Notes under the pieces: generated by a model
What the model saw: the letters and a program-made list of their open reading frames with translations, nothing else
Told to the model about the DNA's origin: nothing
Databases searched by the model: none
Shown: positions 51,927 to 61,134 of the stretch, piece after piece
How the letters are laid out: every line of letters begins with the position of its first letter
Position numbering within the stretch: position 1 is the first letter of the stretch
From: Pseudomonas wuhanensis
Lineage (GTDB): Bacteria; Pseudomonadota; Gammaproteobacteria; Pseudomonadales; Pseudomonadaceae
Assembly (NCBI RefSeq): GCF_030687395.1
Contig: NZ_CP117430.1
Coordinates: 1,798,001 to 1,862,000, forward strand
Reading direction: 5' to 3'
Length of the DNA: 64,000 nt
Position numbers and translations under genes: made by a program

Positions 51927-53261
51927 TTACGATTCGGTGTGGCCGCTGATGCGCCTGCCCCAGGCCTTGGCAGTGGCACACAGCTGCGCCTCATCCAGGC
52001 GGGTCAGGCGACGGTCGTCGAGCAGTTGCTTGCCAGCGACCCAAAGGTGTTTCACGCAGTCGCGGCCAGTGGCATAGATCAGTTGCGAAACCGGGTCGTA
52101 GACCGGCTGCTGTGCCAGGCCCGACAGGTCGAACGCGACGATGTCCGCCGCTTTGCCGACTTCCAGCGAACCCGTCTCAGCTTCGATTCCCAGCGCGCGA
52201 GCGCCATTGAGCGTGGCCATGCGCAGCGCGCGATGGGCATCCAGCGCCGTGGCGGAGCCGGCGACGGCCTTCGCCAGCAACGCAGCGGTGCGGGTTTCGC
52301 CGAGCAGGTCGAGGTCACTATTGCTGGCCGCGCCATCGGTGCCGACCGCCACATTGACCCCGGCCTGCCACAAGCGCTCGACCGGGCAGAAACCGCTGGC
52401 CAGCTTCAGGTTCGACTCCGGGCAATGAATCACATGGGTGTTACTTTCTACCAGCAGCACCAGGTCTTCATCGCTGATCTGGGTCATGTGAACGGCCTGC
52501 AGGCGCGGCCCGAGCAGGCCCAGGCGGCCGAGGCGGGCCAGCGGGCGTTCGCCGCACTGCTCGACCGACTGCTGCACTTCGAAAGCGGTTTCATGGACGT
52601 GCATATGAATCGAGGCGTCCAGTTCTTCAGCGATCACCCGGATTTTTTCCAGGGTTTCGTCGCCCACGGTGTAGGGTGCATGGGGTCCAAAGGTGATTTT
52701 GATTCGCTCGTGATGCTTGAGATCGCCAAATAATTCAACACCCTGACGAATGGCTTCATCCGCCGAGCCGGCGCCTGGAATCGGGAAATCGAGGATCGGA
52801 ATGGCGATCTGGGCGCGAATGCCGCTGTTATGGACGCGTTCGCTGGCAACCTTCGGGAAGAAATACATGTCGGAGAAACAGGTGATGCCGCCTTTGATCT
52901 GCTCGGCAATGGCCAGGTCAGTGCCGTCGCGTACGAAAGCCTCGTCGACCCACTTGGCTTCGGCCGGCCAGATGTGGCTTTCCAGCCAGGTCATCAGCGG
53001 CAGATCGTCGGCCAGCCCGCGGAACAGCGTCATTGCCGCATGCCCGTGGGCATTGATCAGGCCGGGGGCGAGCAACATGTCCGGCAATTCGCGGACTTCG
53101 GTTGCGTTAAACTTCAAGGCTGCTGCGCGCGGGCCGATAAATACGATGCGACCGTCGCGGATGCCCAAGGCATGCTCTTTAAGGACCACGCCAGCCGGTT
53201 CGACGGGTACCAGCCAGGTCGGCAGCAATAACAGGTCGAGCGCAGCGGTGGGGGTCGGCAT
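51927..53261 (-). CDS. mtaD: 5-Methylthioadenosine/S-adenosylhomocysteine deaminase (TRZ/ATZ family)
   Basis: 444 residues from [11 protein letters not shown] at 53261. An amidohydrolase barrel: the first metal HxH in [13 protein letters not shown], a substrate-side HMHVHET, and [16 protein letters not shown] with the last metal Asp. The C-terminal part [18 protein letters not shown] is standard. The orthologue in P. aeruginosa (by memory PA3170) deaminates methylthioadenosine to methylthioinosine, which is then split and passed to MtnA, encoded divergently 109 bases away. The longer frame to 53411 enters the mtnA gene and is rejected. Confidence 0.9.
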   Translation of the reverse strand: MPTPTAALDLLLLPTWLVPVEPAGVVLKEHALGIRDGRIVFIGPRAAALKFNATEVRELPDMLLAPGLINAHGHAAMTLFRGLADDLPLMTWLESHIWPAEAKWVDEAFVRDGTDLAIAEQIKGGITCFSDMYFFPKVASERVHNSGIRAQIAIPILDFPIPGAGSADEAIRQGVELFGDLKHHERIKITFGPHAPYTVGDETLEKIRVIAEELDASIHMHVHETAFEVQQSVEQCGERPLARLGRLGLLGPRLQAVHMTQISDEDLVLLVESNTHVIHCPESNLKLASGFCPVERLWQAGVNVAVGTDGAASNSDLDLLGETRTAALLAKAVAGSATALDAHRALRMATLNGARALGIEAETGSLEVGKAADIVAFDLSGLAQQPVYDPVSQLIYATGRDCVKHLWVAGKQLLDDRRLTRLDEAQLCATAKAWGRRISGHTES

Positions 53262-53370
53262 CGAAAGTCGGTTCCAGTGCTTTTGTAAAGGATGGCGAAG
53301 TATACCCGAGCGTCTTCGCGGGGGGATCGCTATAATCGGCGGCTTTTGTTCATGAGTGCGGGGTATGTGG

Positions 53371-54447
53371 ATGCGCGATCGACTGTTGGCTGCGGAGAAG
53401 GTGAAGGCCATCGATTGGCGTGATGGCGCCCTGTATCTGCTGGATCAGCGTATTTTGCCATTCGAGGAAACCTGGATCGCCTACACCAGCGCTGCGGGAG
53501 TGGCTGAGGCCATTCGCTCGATGGTGGTGCGCGGCGCGCCGGCCATTGGCATCAGCGCGGCGTATGCCATGGTGCTGTCAGCCCGCGCCCGAATTGCCGA
53601 GGGCGGTGACTGGCAGGCAGCGTGGGAAGAGGATTACGCGTTACTGGCCGATTCCCGTCCAACAGCGGTTAATCTGTTCTGGGCCTTGAGTCGCATGCGT
53701 GACCGCCTGGACCGCCTCAAGGAAGACGCAGACCCTCTGGCTGCGCTGGAAGTCGAAGCCATCGCCATCCATGAAAGTGATCGCGAAGCCAACCTGACCA
53801 TGGCCCAACTGGGTGTCGATCTGATCCGCAAGCATCAGGGCAACGCCCAGGCGATCCTCACGCACTGCAACACCGGCGCACTGGCCACCGGCGGCTTTGG
53901 TACGGCGCTGGGGGTGATTCGCGGGGCTTTCATCGAAGGCATGGTCGAGCGCGTTTACGCCGACGAAACCCGGCCATGGTTGCAAGGTTCGCGATTGACC
54001 GCATGGGAATTGGCCAATGAAGGCATTCCCGTGACCCTCAATGCCGATTCCGCCGCTGCGCACATCATGAAAACCAAAGGTGTGACCTGGGTGATCGTCG
54101 GCGCCGACCGCATCACCGCCAATGGTGATGTGGCGAACAAGATCGGCACCTACCAACTGGCGGTCAACGCCATGCACCACGGCGTGCGTTTCATGGTGGT
54201 GGCGCCGAGTTCGACCATCGACATGAACCTGGCCAGTGGTGACGAGATCCCCATCGAAGAGCGCGACGGCCGCGAGTTGCTGGAAGTCGGCGGCAAGCGG
54301 GTCGGGGCGGATGTCGATGCGTTCAACCCGGTGTTCGATGTGACGCCTGCGGATTTGATCGACGCGATCGTTACTGAAAAAGGCATCGTCGAACGGCCTG
54401 ATACCGCGAAAATGGCGCAGTTGATGTGCCGTAAGCGGTTGCATTAA
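53371..54447 (+). CDS. mtnA: Methylthioribose-1-phosphate isomerase
   Basis: 358 residues from the ATG at 53371, eight bases after GGGG; a start at 53365 would leave too little room for a ribosome site. The enzyme isomerises MTR-1-P to methylthioribulose-1-P in methionine salvage. Motifs: [17 protein letters not shown], the catalytic Cys in [20 protein letters not shown], the Asp in [20 protein letters not shown], and the C-terminal [20 protein letters not shown]. Divergent from mtaD, with which it shares the pathway. Confidence 0.95.
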   Translation: MRDRLLAAEKVKAIDWRDGALYLLDQRILPFEETWIAYTSAAGVAEAIRSMVVRGAPAIGISAAYAMVLSARARIAEGGDWQAAWEEDYALLADSRPTAVNLFWALSRMRDRLDRLKEDADPLAALEVEAIAIHESDREANLTMAQLGVDLIRKHQGNAQAILTHCNTGALATGGFGTALGVIRGAFIEGMVERVYADETRPWLQGSRLTAWELANEGIPVTLNADSAAAHIMKTKGVTWVIVGADRITANGDVANKIGTYQLAVNAMHHGVRFMVVAPSSTIDMNLASGDEIPIEERDGRELLEVGGKRVGADVDAFNPVFDVTPADLIDAIVTEKGIVERPDTAKMAQLMCRKRLH

Positions 54448-54473
54448 AGGTATCCGGCGCCTGATAAATCGCC

Positions 54474-54565
54474 TTCGCGGGCAAGCCCGCTCCCACAGGA
54501 ATCTGTGTCGAACCGAAAATCACTAGGCAGGCAGCGATCCCTGTGGGAGCGGGCTTGCCCGCGAT
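54474..54565. repeat. REP pair (inverted)
   Basis: Copies 54474-54498 and 54541-54565 are near-perfect inverses 42 bases apart, downstream of mtnA. Confidence 0.94.
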
Positions 54566-54893
54566 TAGGCCCTGAAAATCAATGAAGCAAGCCGAATCTG
54601 CCCTGAATTCTCCATTCAACACGGCTCTAAGCCCCTCTCGTCCCCTTCAAGCCTGTCACCGGTCAACTAACTATGCTCCATGCGCATCTGGGGGATAGGT
54701 GCGTGGCGGCTCTTGTGATAACATCCGGCGGTTTCCAGGGTAGCCTGATGTGGCTGCCTTTACTGCGCAGATCCATGGCATAACTCGTTGATTTGTCGTA
54801 AGTCGGTGCATGGCACTCAGTCTGCATCGGCGAGCTTCGTTCGTCCCATATGGATGTGACGAAGTTTCACCAGAAAAAGGAATCAGGCTTCTC
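54566..54893. other. Upstream region of gyrA
   Basis: About 330 bases from the REP pair to the gyrA start. No gene is apparent. A TTGTGATAACATCC at 54713-54726 and the AT-rich area around 54780-54800 are possible promoter parts, but no pair of hexamers stands out. The leader contains ccagaaaaaggaatcagg as the ribosome region. Confidence 0.5.
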
Positions 54894-57563
54894 ATGGGCG
54901 AACTGGCCAAAGAAATCCTCCCGGTCAATATCGAAGACGAGCTGAAGCAGTCCTACCTCGACTACGCAATGAGCGTGATTGTCGGGCGGGCACTGCCGGA
55001 TGCGCGCGATGGCTTGAAGCCCGTGCACCGGCGTGTGCTGTTCGCGATGAGCGAGCTGGGCAACGACTTCAACAAGCCGTACAAGAAATCTGCCCGTGTT
55101 GTCGGTGACGTGATCGGTAAGTATCACCCTCACGGTGATACCGCGGTGTACGACACCATCGTTCGGATGGCGCAGCCATTCTCGCTGCGTTACCTGTTGG
55201 TAGACGGTCAGGGCAACTTCGGTTCGGTGGACGGCGACAACGCCGCGGCCATGCGATACACCGAAGTGCGCATGACCAAGCTGGCGCACGAGCTGCTGGC
55301 TGACCTGCACAAAGAAACCGTGGACTGGGTGCCGAACTATGACGGCACCGAAATGATCCCGGCGGTCATGCCGACCCGTATTCCCAACCTGCTGGTCAAC
55401 GGTTCCAGCGGTATCGCCGTGGGCATGGCGACCAACATTCCGCCGCACAACCTCGGTGAAGTCATCGACGGTTGCCTGGCACTCATCGACAACCCGGAAC
55501 TGACCGTCGATGAATTGATGCAATACATCCCCGGTCCGGACTTCCCGACCGCCGCGATCATCAACGGTCGCGCCGGCATCATCGAAGCCTACCGCACCGG
55601 TCGCGGACGCATTTACATGCGTGCCCGCTCGATGATCGAAGACATCGACAAGGTCGGTGGTCGTCAGCAGATCGTCATCACCGAACTTCCTTACCAGCTG
55701 AACAAGGCCCGTCTGATCGAGAAGATCGCCGAGCTGGTAAAAGAGAAGAAGCTCGAGGGCATCACCGAGCTGCGCGACGAGTCCGACAAGGACGGTATGC
55801 GCGTCGTGATCGAATTGCGTCGCGGTGAAGTGCCTGAGGTGATCCTCAACAACCTCTACGCCCAGACCCAGCTGCAAGCGGTGTTCGGTATCAACATCGT
55901 CGCGCTGATCGACGGCCGTCCGCGGATCCTGAACCTCAAGGACCTGCTGGAAGCGTTCGTTCGTCACCGTCGCGAAGTGGTTACCCGCCGTACCGTGTTC
56001 GAACTGCGTAAGGCGCGCGAACGTGGTCATATTCTGGAAGGTCAAGCGGTTGCCCTGTCGAACATCGACCCGGTCATCGCCCTGATCAAGGCTTCCCCAA
56101 CACCGTCGGAAGCCAAGGAAGCGCTGATCAGCACGGCCTGGGAATCTTCCGCCGTGGTCGCGATGGTTGAACGTGCCGGTGCCGATTCTTGCCGTCCAGA
56201 GACCCTGGACCCGCAATACGGTCTGCGTGAAGGCAAGTACTTCCTGTCGCCAGAGCAGGCGCAAGCCATTCTGGAACTGCGCCTGCACCGTCTGACCGGT
56301 CTGGAACACGAAAAGCTGCTGGCCGAATATCAAGAGATCCTCAACCAGATCGGCGAGCTGATCCGCATCCTCAGCAGCGCCACGCGCCTGATGGAAGTGA
56401 TCCGCGAAGAGCTGGAAGTGATCCGCGCCGAGTACGGCGATGTGCGTCGCACCGAGATTCTCGATGCCCGTCTCGACCTGACCCTGGGCGACATGATCCC
56501 GGAAGAAGAGCGCGTCGTGACCATCTCCCACGGTGGCTACGCCAAGACCCAGCCTTTGGCTGCGTACCAGGCTCAGCGTCGTGGCGGTAAAGGCAAATCG
56601 GCTACCGGCGTCAAGGATGAGGACTACATCGCTCACCTGCTGGTCGCCAACAGCCACACCACGCTGCTGCTGTTCTCCAGCAAAGGTAAAGTGTACTGGC
56701 TGAAAACCTACGAAATTCCGGAAGCGTCCCGTGCTGCCCGTGGTCGTCCGCTGGTCAACCTGCTGCCGCTGGACAGTGATGAATACATCACCACCATGCT
56801 GCCGGTCGAGGAATACACCGAAGGTCACTTCATCTTCATGGCCACTGCTAAAGGCACCGTGAAGAAGACCCCGCTGGAATCCTTCAGCCGTCAACGCAGC
56901 GTTGGCCTGATCGCGCTGGAGCTGGACGAAGGTGACGTACTGATCTCTGCCGCCATTACCGATGGCGAGCGCGAAGTCATGCTGTTCTCCGACGGCGGCA
57001 AGGTCACTCGCTTCAAGGAAACCGACGTTCGCGCCATGGGCCGTACCGCTCGCGGTGTCCGCGGTATGCGTCTGCCGGAAGGCCAGAAGCTGATTTCCAT
57101 GCTGATCCCGGAAGAAGGCAGCCAGATCCTCACCGCTTCGGCGCGTGGTTTCGGCAAGCGCACCGCGATCACCGAGTTCCCTGAGTACAAGCGTGGCGGT
57201 CAGGGCGTTATCGCCATGGTCAGCAACGACCGTAACGGCCGTCTGGTCGGCGCGGTCCAGGTGCTTGACGGCGAGGAAATCATGCTGATTTCCGACCAGG
57301 GTACTTTGGTTCGTACCCGTGTCGACGAAGTGTCCAGCCTGGGTCGTAACACCCAGGGCGTGACCCTGATCAAGCTGGCCAGCGATGAAACACTGGTGGG
57401 CCTGGAGCGGGTTCAGGAGCCGTCGGAAGTCGAAGGCGAGGAGCTGGAAGGCGAAGGTCTTGAAGGTGAAGAGGGTGCAGTGTTCGACGGTGAGGTCGTG
57501 ATCGACGACGTTGCCGAAGACCAGCAACTCGACGCCGCCGCTGACGAAGAGCCGCAAGAGTAA
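54894..57563 (+). CDS. gyrA: DNA gyrase subunit A
   Basis: 889 residues from [11 protein letters not shown] at 54894. Catalytic Tyr is Y122 in AMRYTEVRM. The quinolone-determining loop [20 protein letters not shown] has T83 and D87, the sensitive state. The C-terminal half is the six-bladed DNA-wrapping domain with a GyrA-box ([10 protein letters not shown]). The tail is long and acidic ([20 protein letters not shown]), a feature that tunes supercoiling in some species. A terminator follows ten bases after the stop. Confidence 0.98.
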   Translation: MGELAKEILPVNIEDELKQSYLDYAMSVIVGRALPDARDGLKPVHRRVLFAMSELGNDFNKPYKKSARVVGDVIGKYHPHGDTAVYDTIVRMAQPFSLRYLLVDGQGNFGSVDGDNAAAMRYTEVRMTKLAHELLADLHKETVDWVPNYDGTEMIPAVMPTRIPNLLVNGSSGIAVGMATNIPPHNLGEVIDGCLALIDNPELTVDELMQYIPGPDFPTAAIINGRAGIIEAYRTGRGRIYMRARSMIEDIDKVGGRQQIVITELPYQLNKARLIEKIAELVKEKKLEGITELRDESDKDGMRVVIELRRGEVPEVILNNLYAQTQLQAVFGINIVALIDGRPRILNLKDLLEAFVRHRREVVTRRTVFELRKARERGHILEGQAVALSNIDPVIALIKASPTPSEAKEALISTAWESSAVVAMVERAGADSCRPETLDPQYGLREGKYFLSPEQAQAILELRLHRLTGLEHEKLLAEYQEILNQIGELIRILSSATRLMEVIREELEVIRAEYGDVRRTEILDARLDLTLGDMIPEEERVVTISHGGYAKTQPLAAYQAQRRGGKGKSATGVKDEDYIAHLLVANSHTTLLLFSSKGKVYWLKTYEIPEASRAARGRPLVNLLPLDSDEYITTMLPVEEYTEGHFIFMATAKGTVKKTPLESFSRQRSVGLIALELDEGDVLISAAITDGEREVMLFSDGGKVTRFKETDVRAMGRTARGVRGMRLPEGQKLISMLIPEEGSQILTASARGFGKRTAITEFPEYKRGGQGVIAMVSNDRNGRLVGAVQVLDGEEIMLISDQGTLVRTRVDEVSSLGRNTQGVTLIKLASDETLVGLERVQEPSEVEGEELEGEGLEGEEGAVFDGEVVIDDVAEDQQLDAAADEEPQE

Positions 57564-57573
57564 GCGGGCAAGC

Positions 57574-57608
57574 AGGGGGCGGATGAAGATTCGCCCCCTT
57601 GTTGTTTG
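57574..57608 (+). terminator. Rho-independent terminator after gyrA
   Basis: AGGGGGCG pairs with CGCCCCCT around GATGAAGATT, followed by TGTTGTTTG. The T run is broken by G, so strength may be moderate. Confidence 0.8.
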
Positions 57609-57655
57609 TCCCGGTTGAAAATATCGACACCCACGAAGATCCTGTGTGGAAGGGC

Positions 57656-57749
57656 TTTTGTGGGAGCCGGGCTTGCCCGCGATGCAGGCGCTGCGGTGTT
57701 TCTTGCACACCGCGGTGATGCAATCGCAGGCAAGCCAGCTCCCACAAAA
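57656..57749. repeat. Degenerate REP pair
   Basis: Facing copies at about 57656-57683 (ttttgtgggagccgggcttg then cccgcgat) and 57723-57749 (atcgcaggcaagccagctcc then cacaaaa). The outer ends TTTTGTGGGAG/CTCCCACAAAA agree, but the inner parts differ from consensus and from each other. Between gyrA and serC. Confidence 0.8.
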
Positions 57750-57829
57750 GCTTGCTCCAGCAAGGGGTTGTGTTGACTGATATCGTGATTTTTATTGCGT
57801 GATACCACCAAATCAGAGCGAGATTGGAT

Positions 57830-58915
57830 GTGAGCAAGAGAGCCTATAACTTCTGTGCCGGTCCTGCGGCGCTTCCCGAAGCTGTCCTGAAGCGCGCCCA
57901 GGCTGAACTTCTTGATTGGCACGGCAAGGGTCTGTCGGTCATGGAAATGAGCCATCGCAGTGATGAGTTCGTGTCCATTGCCACCAAGGCCGAGCAGGAT
58001 CTGCGTGATCTGCTGAATATCCCCTCGAACTATAAAGTGCTGTTTCTGCAAGGTGGCGCGAGCCAGCAATTTGCTCAGATTCCTCTGAACCTGTTGCCGG
58101 AAAGCGGCACCGCCGACTATATCGACACCGGTATCTGGTCGCAGAAAGCTATCGAAGAAGCCTCGCGCTACGGCCACGTCAATGTTGCCGCCACCGCCAA
58201 GCCTTACGACTATTTCGCTATTCCCGGTCAGAACGAATGGAGCCTGTCGAAAGATGCGGCCTACGTTCACTACGCACCGAACGAAACCATTGGCGGCCTG
58301 GAATTCCAGTGGATCCCGGAAACCGGTGATGTACCGCTGGTTGCCGACATGTCCTCGGACATTCTCTCGCGTCCGGTGGATGTCTCGCGCTTCGGCATGA
58401 TCTACGCCGGCGCCCAGAAAAACATCGGCCCGAGCGGCATCGTCGTGAACATCGTTCGCGAAGACCTGCTGGGTCACGCCCGTTCCATTTGCCCGACCAT
58501 GCTCAACTACAAGGTCGCGGCCGATAACGGTTCGATGTACAACACCCCGCCAACCCTGGCCTGGTACTTGTCCGGTCTGGTGTTCGAGTGGCTGAAAGAG
58601 CAGGGTGGTGTTGAAGCCATCGGCAAGCTCAATGAAGTGAAGCAGCGCACGCTGTATGACTTCATCGACGCCAGCGGCATGTACAGCAACCCGATCAACA
58701 AGTCGGACCGCTCGTGGATGAACGTGCCGTTCCGTCTGGCCGACGATCGTCTCGACAAGCCGTTCCTGGCCGGTGCCGACGAGCGCGGCCTGCTGAACCT
58801 CAAGGGCCACCGTTCCGTGGGCGGCATGCGTGCCTCCATCTATAACGCCGTCGATATCGTTGCGGTCAACGCGCTGGTTTCGTACATGGCAGAGTTCGAG
58901 AAGGAACACGGTTAA
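57830..58915 (+). CDS. serC: Phosphoserine aminotransferase
   Basis: 361 residues from a GTG at 57830 (MSKRAYNFCAGPAALPEAVL). The usual family N-terminus begins exactly here; upstream in-frame TTG at 57824 is unlikely. PLP lysine is in YAGAQKNIGPSG. SerC makes 3-phosphoserine for serine and also acts in PLP synthesis. An out-of-frame ATG-TGA overlaps the GTG start. The stop TAA shares its last base with the pheA ATG. Confidence 0.96.
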   Translation: MSKRAYNFCAGPAALPEAVLKRAQAELLDWHGKGLSVMEMSHRSDEFVSIATKAEQDLRDLLNIPSNYKVLFLQGGASQQFAQIPLNLLPESGTADYIDTGIWSQKAIEEASRYGHVNVAATAKPYDYFAIPGQNEWSLSKDAAYVHYAPNETIGGLEFQWIPETGDVPLVADMSSDILSRPVDVSRFGMIYAGAQKNIGPSGIVVNIVREDLLGHARSICPTMLNYKVAADNGSMYNTPPTLAWYLSGLVFEWLKEQGGVEAIGKLNEVKQRTLYDFIDASGMYSNPINKSDRSWMNVPFRLADDRLDKPFLAGADERGLLNLKGHRSVGGMRASIYNAVDIVAVNALVSYMAEFEKEHG

Positions 58916-60009
58916 TGTCTGAGCAAGAACTCAAGGCACTGCGCCTGCGCATTGATGCTCTGGACGAAAAAGTCCTGGAGCTGATCAGTGAGCGCGCACG
59001 CTGCGCCCAAGAAGTTGCGCGAGTAAAGATGGCCTCGCTGGCCGAAGGCGAAGTGCCGGTGTTCTATCGTCCCGAGCGTGAAGCTCAGGTGCTCAAGCGT
59101 GTGATGGAGCGTAACCAGGGGCCGCTGGGCAACGAAGAAATGGCGCGGCTGTTCCGCGAAATCATGTCCTCGTGCCTGGCCCTCGAGCAGCCGCTGAAAG
59201 TGGCGTACCTCGGCCCTGAAGGCACCTTCACTCAGGCTGCGGCCATGAAGCACTTCGGCCACGCGGTGATCAGCAAGCCGATGGCGGCGATCGACGAAGT
59301 GTTCCGTGAAGTGGCAGCCGGTGCGGTGAACTTTGGCGTGGTTCCGGTGGAAAACTCCACCGAAGGCGCGGTCAACCACACCCTCGACAGCTTCCTCGAA
59401 CACGACATGGTGATCTGTGGCGAAGTCGAGCTGCGTATTCACCATCACCTGTTGGTGGGTGAAAACACCAAGACCGACAGCATCAGCCGCATCTATTCCC
59501 ACGCCCAGTCCCTGGCCCAGTGCCGCAAGTGGCTGGACGCCCATTACCCGAATGTCGAGCGCGTGGCGGTTTCGAGCAACGCCGAAGCGGCCAAGCGGGT
59601 CAAGGGTGAGTGGAACTCGGCGGCGATTGCCGGCGACATGGCCGCCGGTCTGTACGGGTTGACTCGTCTGGCCGAAAAAATCGAGGATCGTCCGGACAAC
59701 TCCACGCGATTCCTGATGATCGGCAGCCAGGAAGTGCCGCCGACCGGCGACGACAAGACCTCGATCATCGTCTCCATGAGCAACAAACCCGGCGCGCTCC
59801 ACGAGCTGCTGGTGCCGTTCCACGACAATGGAATCGACCTGACGCGCATCGAGACCCGTCCGTCGCGCAGCGGTAAATGGACCTACGTGTTCTTCATCGA
59901 CTTCGTCGGCCACCATCGCGATCCGCTGATCAAAGGTGTGCTGGAAAAGATCAGTCAGGAAGCAGTAGCACTCAAAGTGCTGGGTTCCTACCCGAAAGCA
60001 GTTCTCTAA
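58915..60009 (+). CDS. pheA: Chorismate mutase/prephenate dehydratase (P-protein)
   Basis: 364 residues. An AroQ chorismate mutase occupies about 1-90 (LRLRIDALDEKVLELISERA). The dehydratase spans about 95-275 with YLGPEGTFTQAAAMKHFG, NSTEGAVNHTLD and the catalytic TRF in NSTRFLMIG. An ACT domain closes it with KPGALHELLVPFHDNGIDLT and IETRPSR for phenylalanine feedback. The ATG overlaps the serC stop (TAATG), so translation is coupled. Confidence 0.97.
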   Translation: MSEQELKALRLRIDALDEKVLELISERARCAQEVARVKMASLAEGEVPVFYRPEREAQVLKRVMERNQGPLGNEEMARLFREIMSSCLALEQPLKVAYLGPEGTFTQAAAMKHFGHAVISKPMAAIDEVFREVAAGAVNFGVVPVENSTEGAVNHTLDSFLEHDMVICGEVELRIHHHLLVGENTKTDSISRIYSHAQSLAQCRKWLDAHYPNVERVAVSSNAEAAKRVKGEWNSAAIAGDMAAGLYGLTRLAEKIEDRPDNSTRFLMIGSQEVPPTGDDKTSIIVSMSNKPGALHELLVPFHDNGIDLTRIETRPSRSGKWTYVFFIDFVGHHRDPLIKGVLEKISQEAVALKVLGSYPKAVL

Positions 60010-60021
60010 GGGCGGTAGCAA

Positions 60022-61134
60022 ATGAGTGGCAACTTCCTCGCTCTGGCACAGCCGGGCGTGCAACAACTTTCGCCTTACGTTCCGGGCAAGCCCGTGGACG
60101 AACTGGCCCGCGAGCTGAACCTCGATCCGGCCAATATCGTCAAACTGGCGAGCAACGAAAACCCGTTGGGCGCCAGTCCGAAGGCACTGGCAGCCATTCG
60201 CGAGGCGCTGACCGAACTGACCCGCTATCCGGACGGTAACGGTTTTGCGCTCAAGACCCTGCTGGCCGATCAATGCCGAGTCGAGCTGAACCAGGTAACG
60301 CTGGGCAACGGCTCCAACGACATTCTGGAGCTGGTGGCGCGTGCCTATCTGGCGCCGGGCCTGAACGCGGTGTTCAGTGCGCATGCGTTTGCGGTCTATC
60401 CGATCGTTACCCAGGCCGTCGGTGCCCAGGCAAAAGTGATCCCGGCCAAAGACTGGGGCCATGATCTGTCGGCCATGCTCGCCGCGATCGATGCCGATAC
60501 TCGCGTGGTGTTCATTGCCAACCCGAACAACCCGACCGGGACCTGGTTCGACGCCCAAGCGCTGGACGATTTCCTGCAGGACGTGCCGGCCCATGTGCTG
60601 GTGGTGCTGGACGAGGCCTACATCGAGTACGCCGAAGGCAGCGACTTGCCCGATGGCCTGGACTATCTGGCGGCCTACCCGAACCTGCTGGTCTCGCGCA
60701 CCTTCTCCAAGGCCTATGGTCTGGCGTCGCTGCGGGTTGGCTATGGTTTGTCCTCGGCCATCGTCGCCGATGTGCTGAATCGCGTGCGTCAGCCGTTCAA
60801 CGTCAACAGCCTCGCACTGGCGGCCGCTTGTGCGGCGCTGCAAGACGTCGAGTACCTGGCCGAAAGCCGTCGCCTGAACGAGTCCGGCATGCAGCAGTTG
60901 CAAGCGGGTTTCCGCGAGCTGGGGTTGAGCTGGATTCCATCCAAAGGCAACTTCATCTGTGTCGATCTGGGTCGCGTTGCGGCTCCAGTGTTCGAGGGGT
61001 TGCTGCGTGAAGGCGTGATCGTGCGTCCGGTGGCCAACTACGGCATGCCGAACCACCTGCGTATCACCATCGGTTTGCCGGCAGAAAACAGCCGTTTCCT
61101 CGAGGCGCTGACCAAGGTTATGGCTCGTGGTTGA
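60022..61134 (+). CDS. hisC: Histidinol-phosphate/aromatic aminotransferase
   Basis: 370 residues, fold-type I aminotransferase: KLASNENPLGASPKAL near the N-terminus, NPNNPTGTWFD, the Asp-Tyr pair in VLDEAYIEYAEG, and the PLP lysine in SRTFSKAYGLASLRVGYG. By position among aromatic genes this is the second HisC type (hisC2), likely serving the tyrosine/phenylalanine branch as well as histidinol phosphate. Twelve bases follow pheA, and the next gene starts before its stop. Confidence 0.94.
   Translation: MSGNFLALAQPGVQQLSPYVPGKPVDELARELNLDPANIVKLASNENPLGASPKALAAIREALTELTRYPDGNGFALKTLLADQCRVELNQVTLGNGSNDILELVARAYLAPGLNAVFSAHAFAVYPIVTQAVGAQAKVIPAKDWGHDLSAMLAAIDADTRVVFIANPNNPTGTWFDAQALDDFLQDVPAHVLVVLDEAYIEYAEGSDLPDGLDYLAAYPNLLVSRTFSKAYGLASLRVGYGLSSAIVADVLNRVRQPFNVNSLALAAACAALQDVEYLAESRRLNESGMQQLQAGFRELGLSWIPSKGNFICVDLGRVAAPVFEGLLREGVIVRPVANYGMPNHLRITIGLPAENSRFLEALTKVMARG

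Noticed and set aside
54867..57710. A 947-codon open frame on the minus strand opposite gyrA
   Set aside because: Antisense shadow of gyrA; composition rich in His, Gln, Asp and Val is that of a complement frame.
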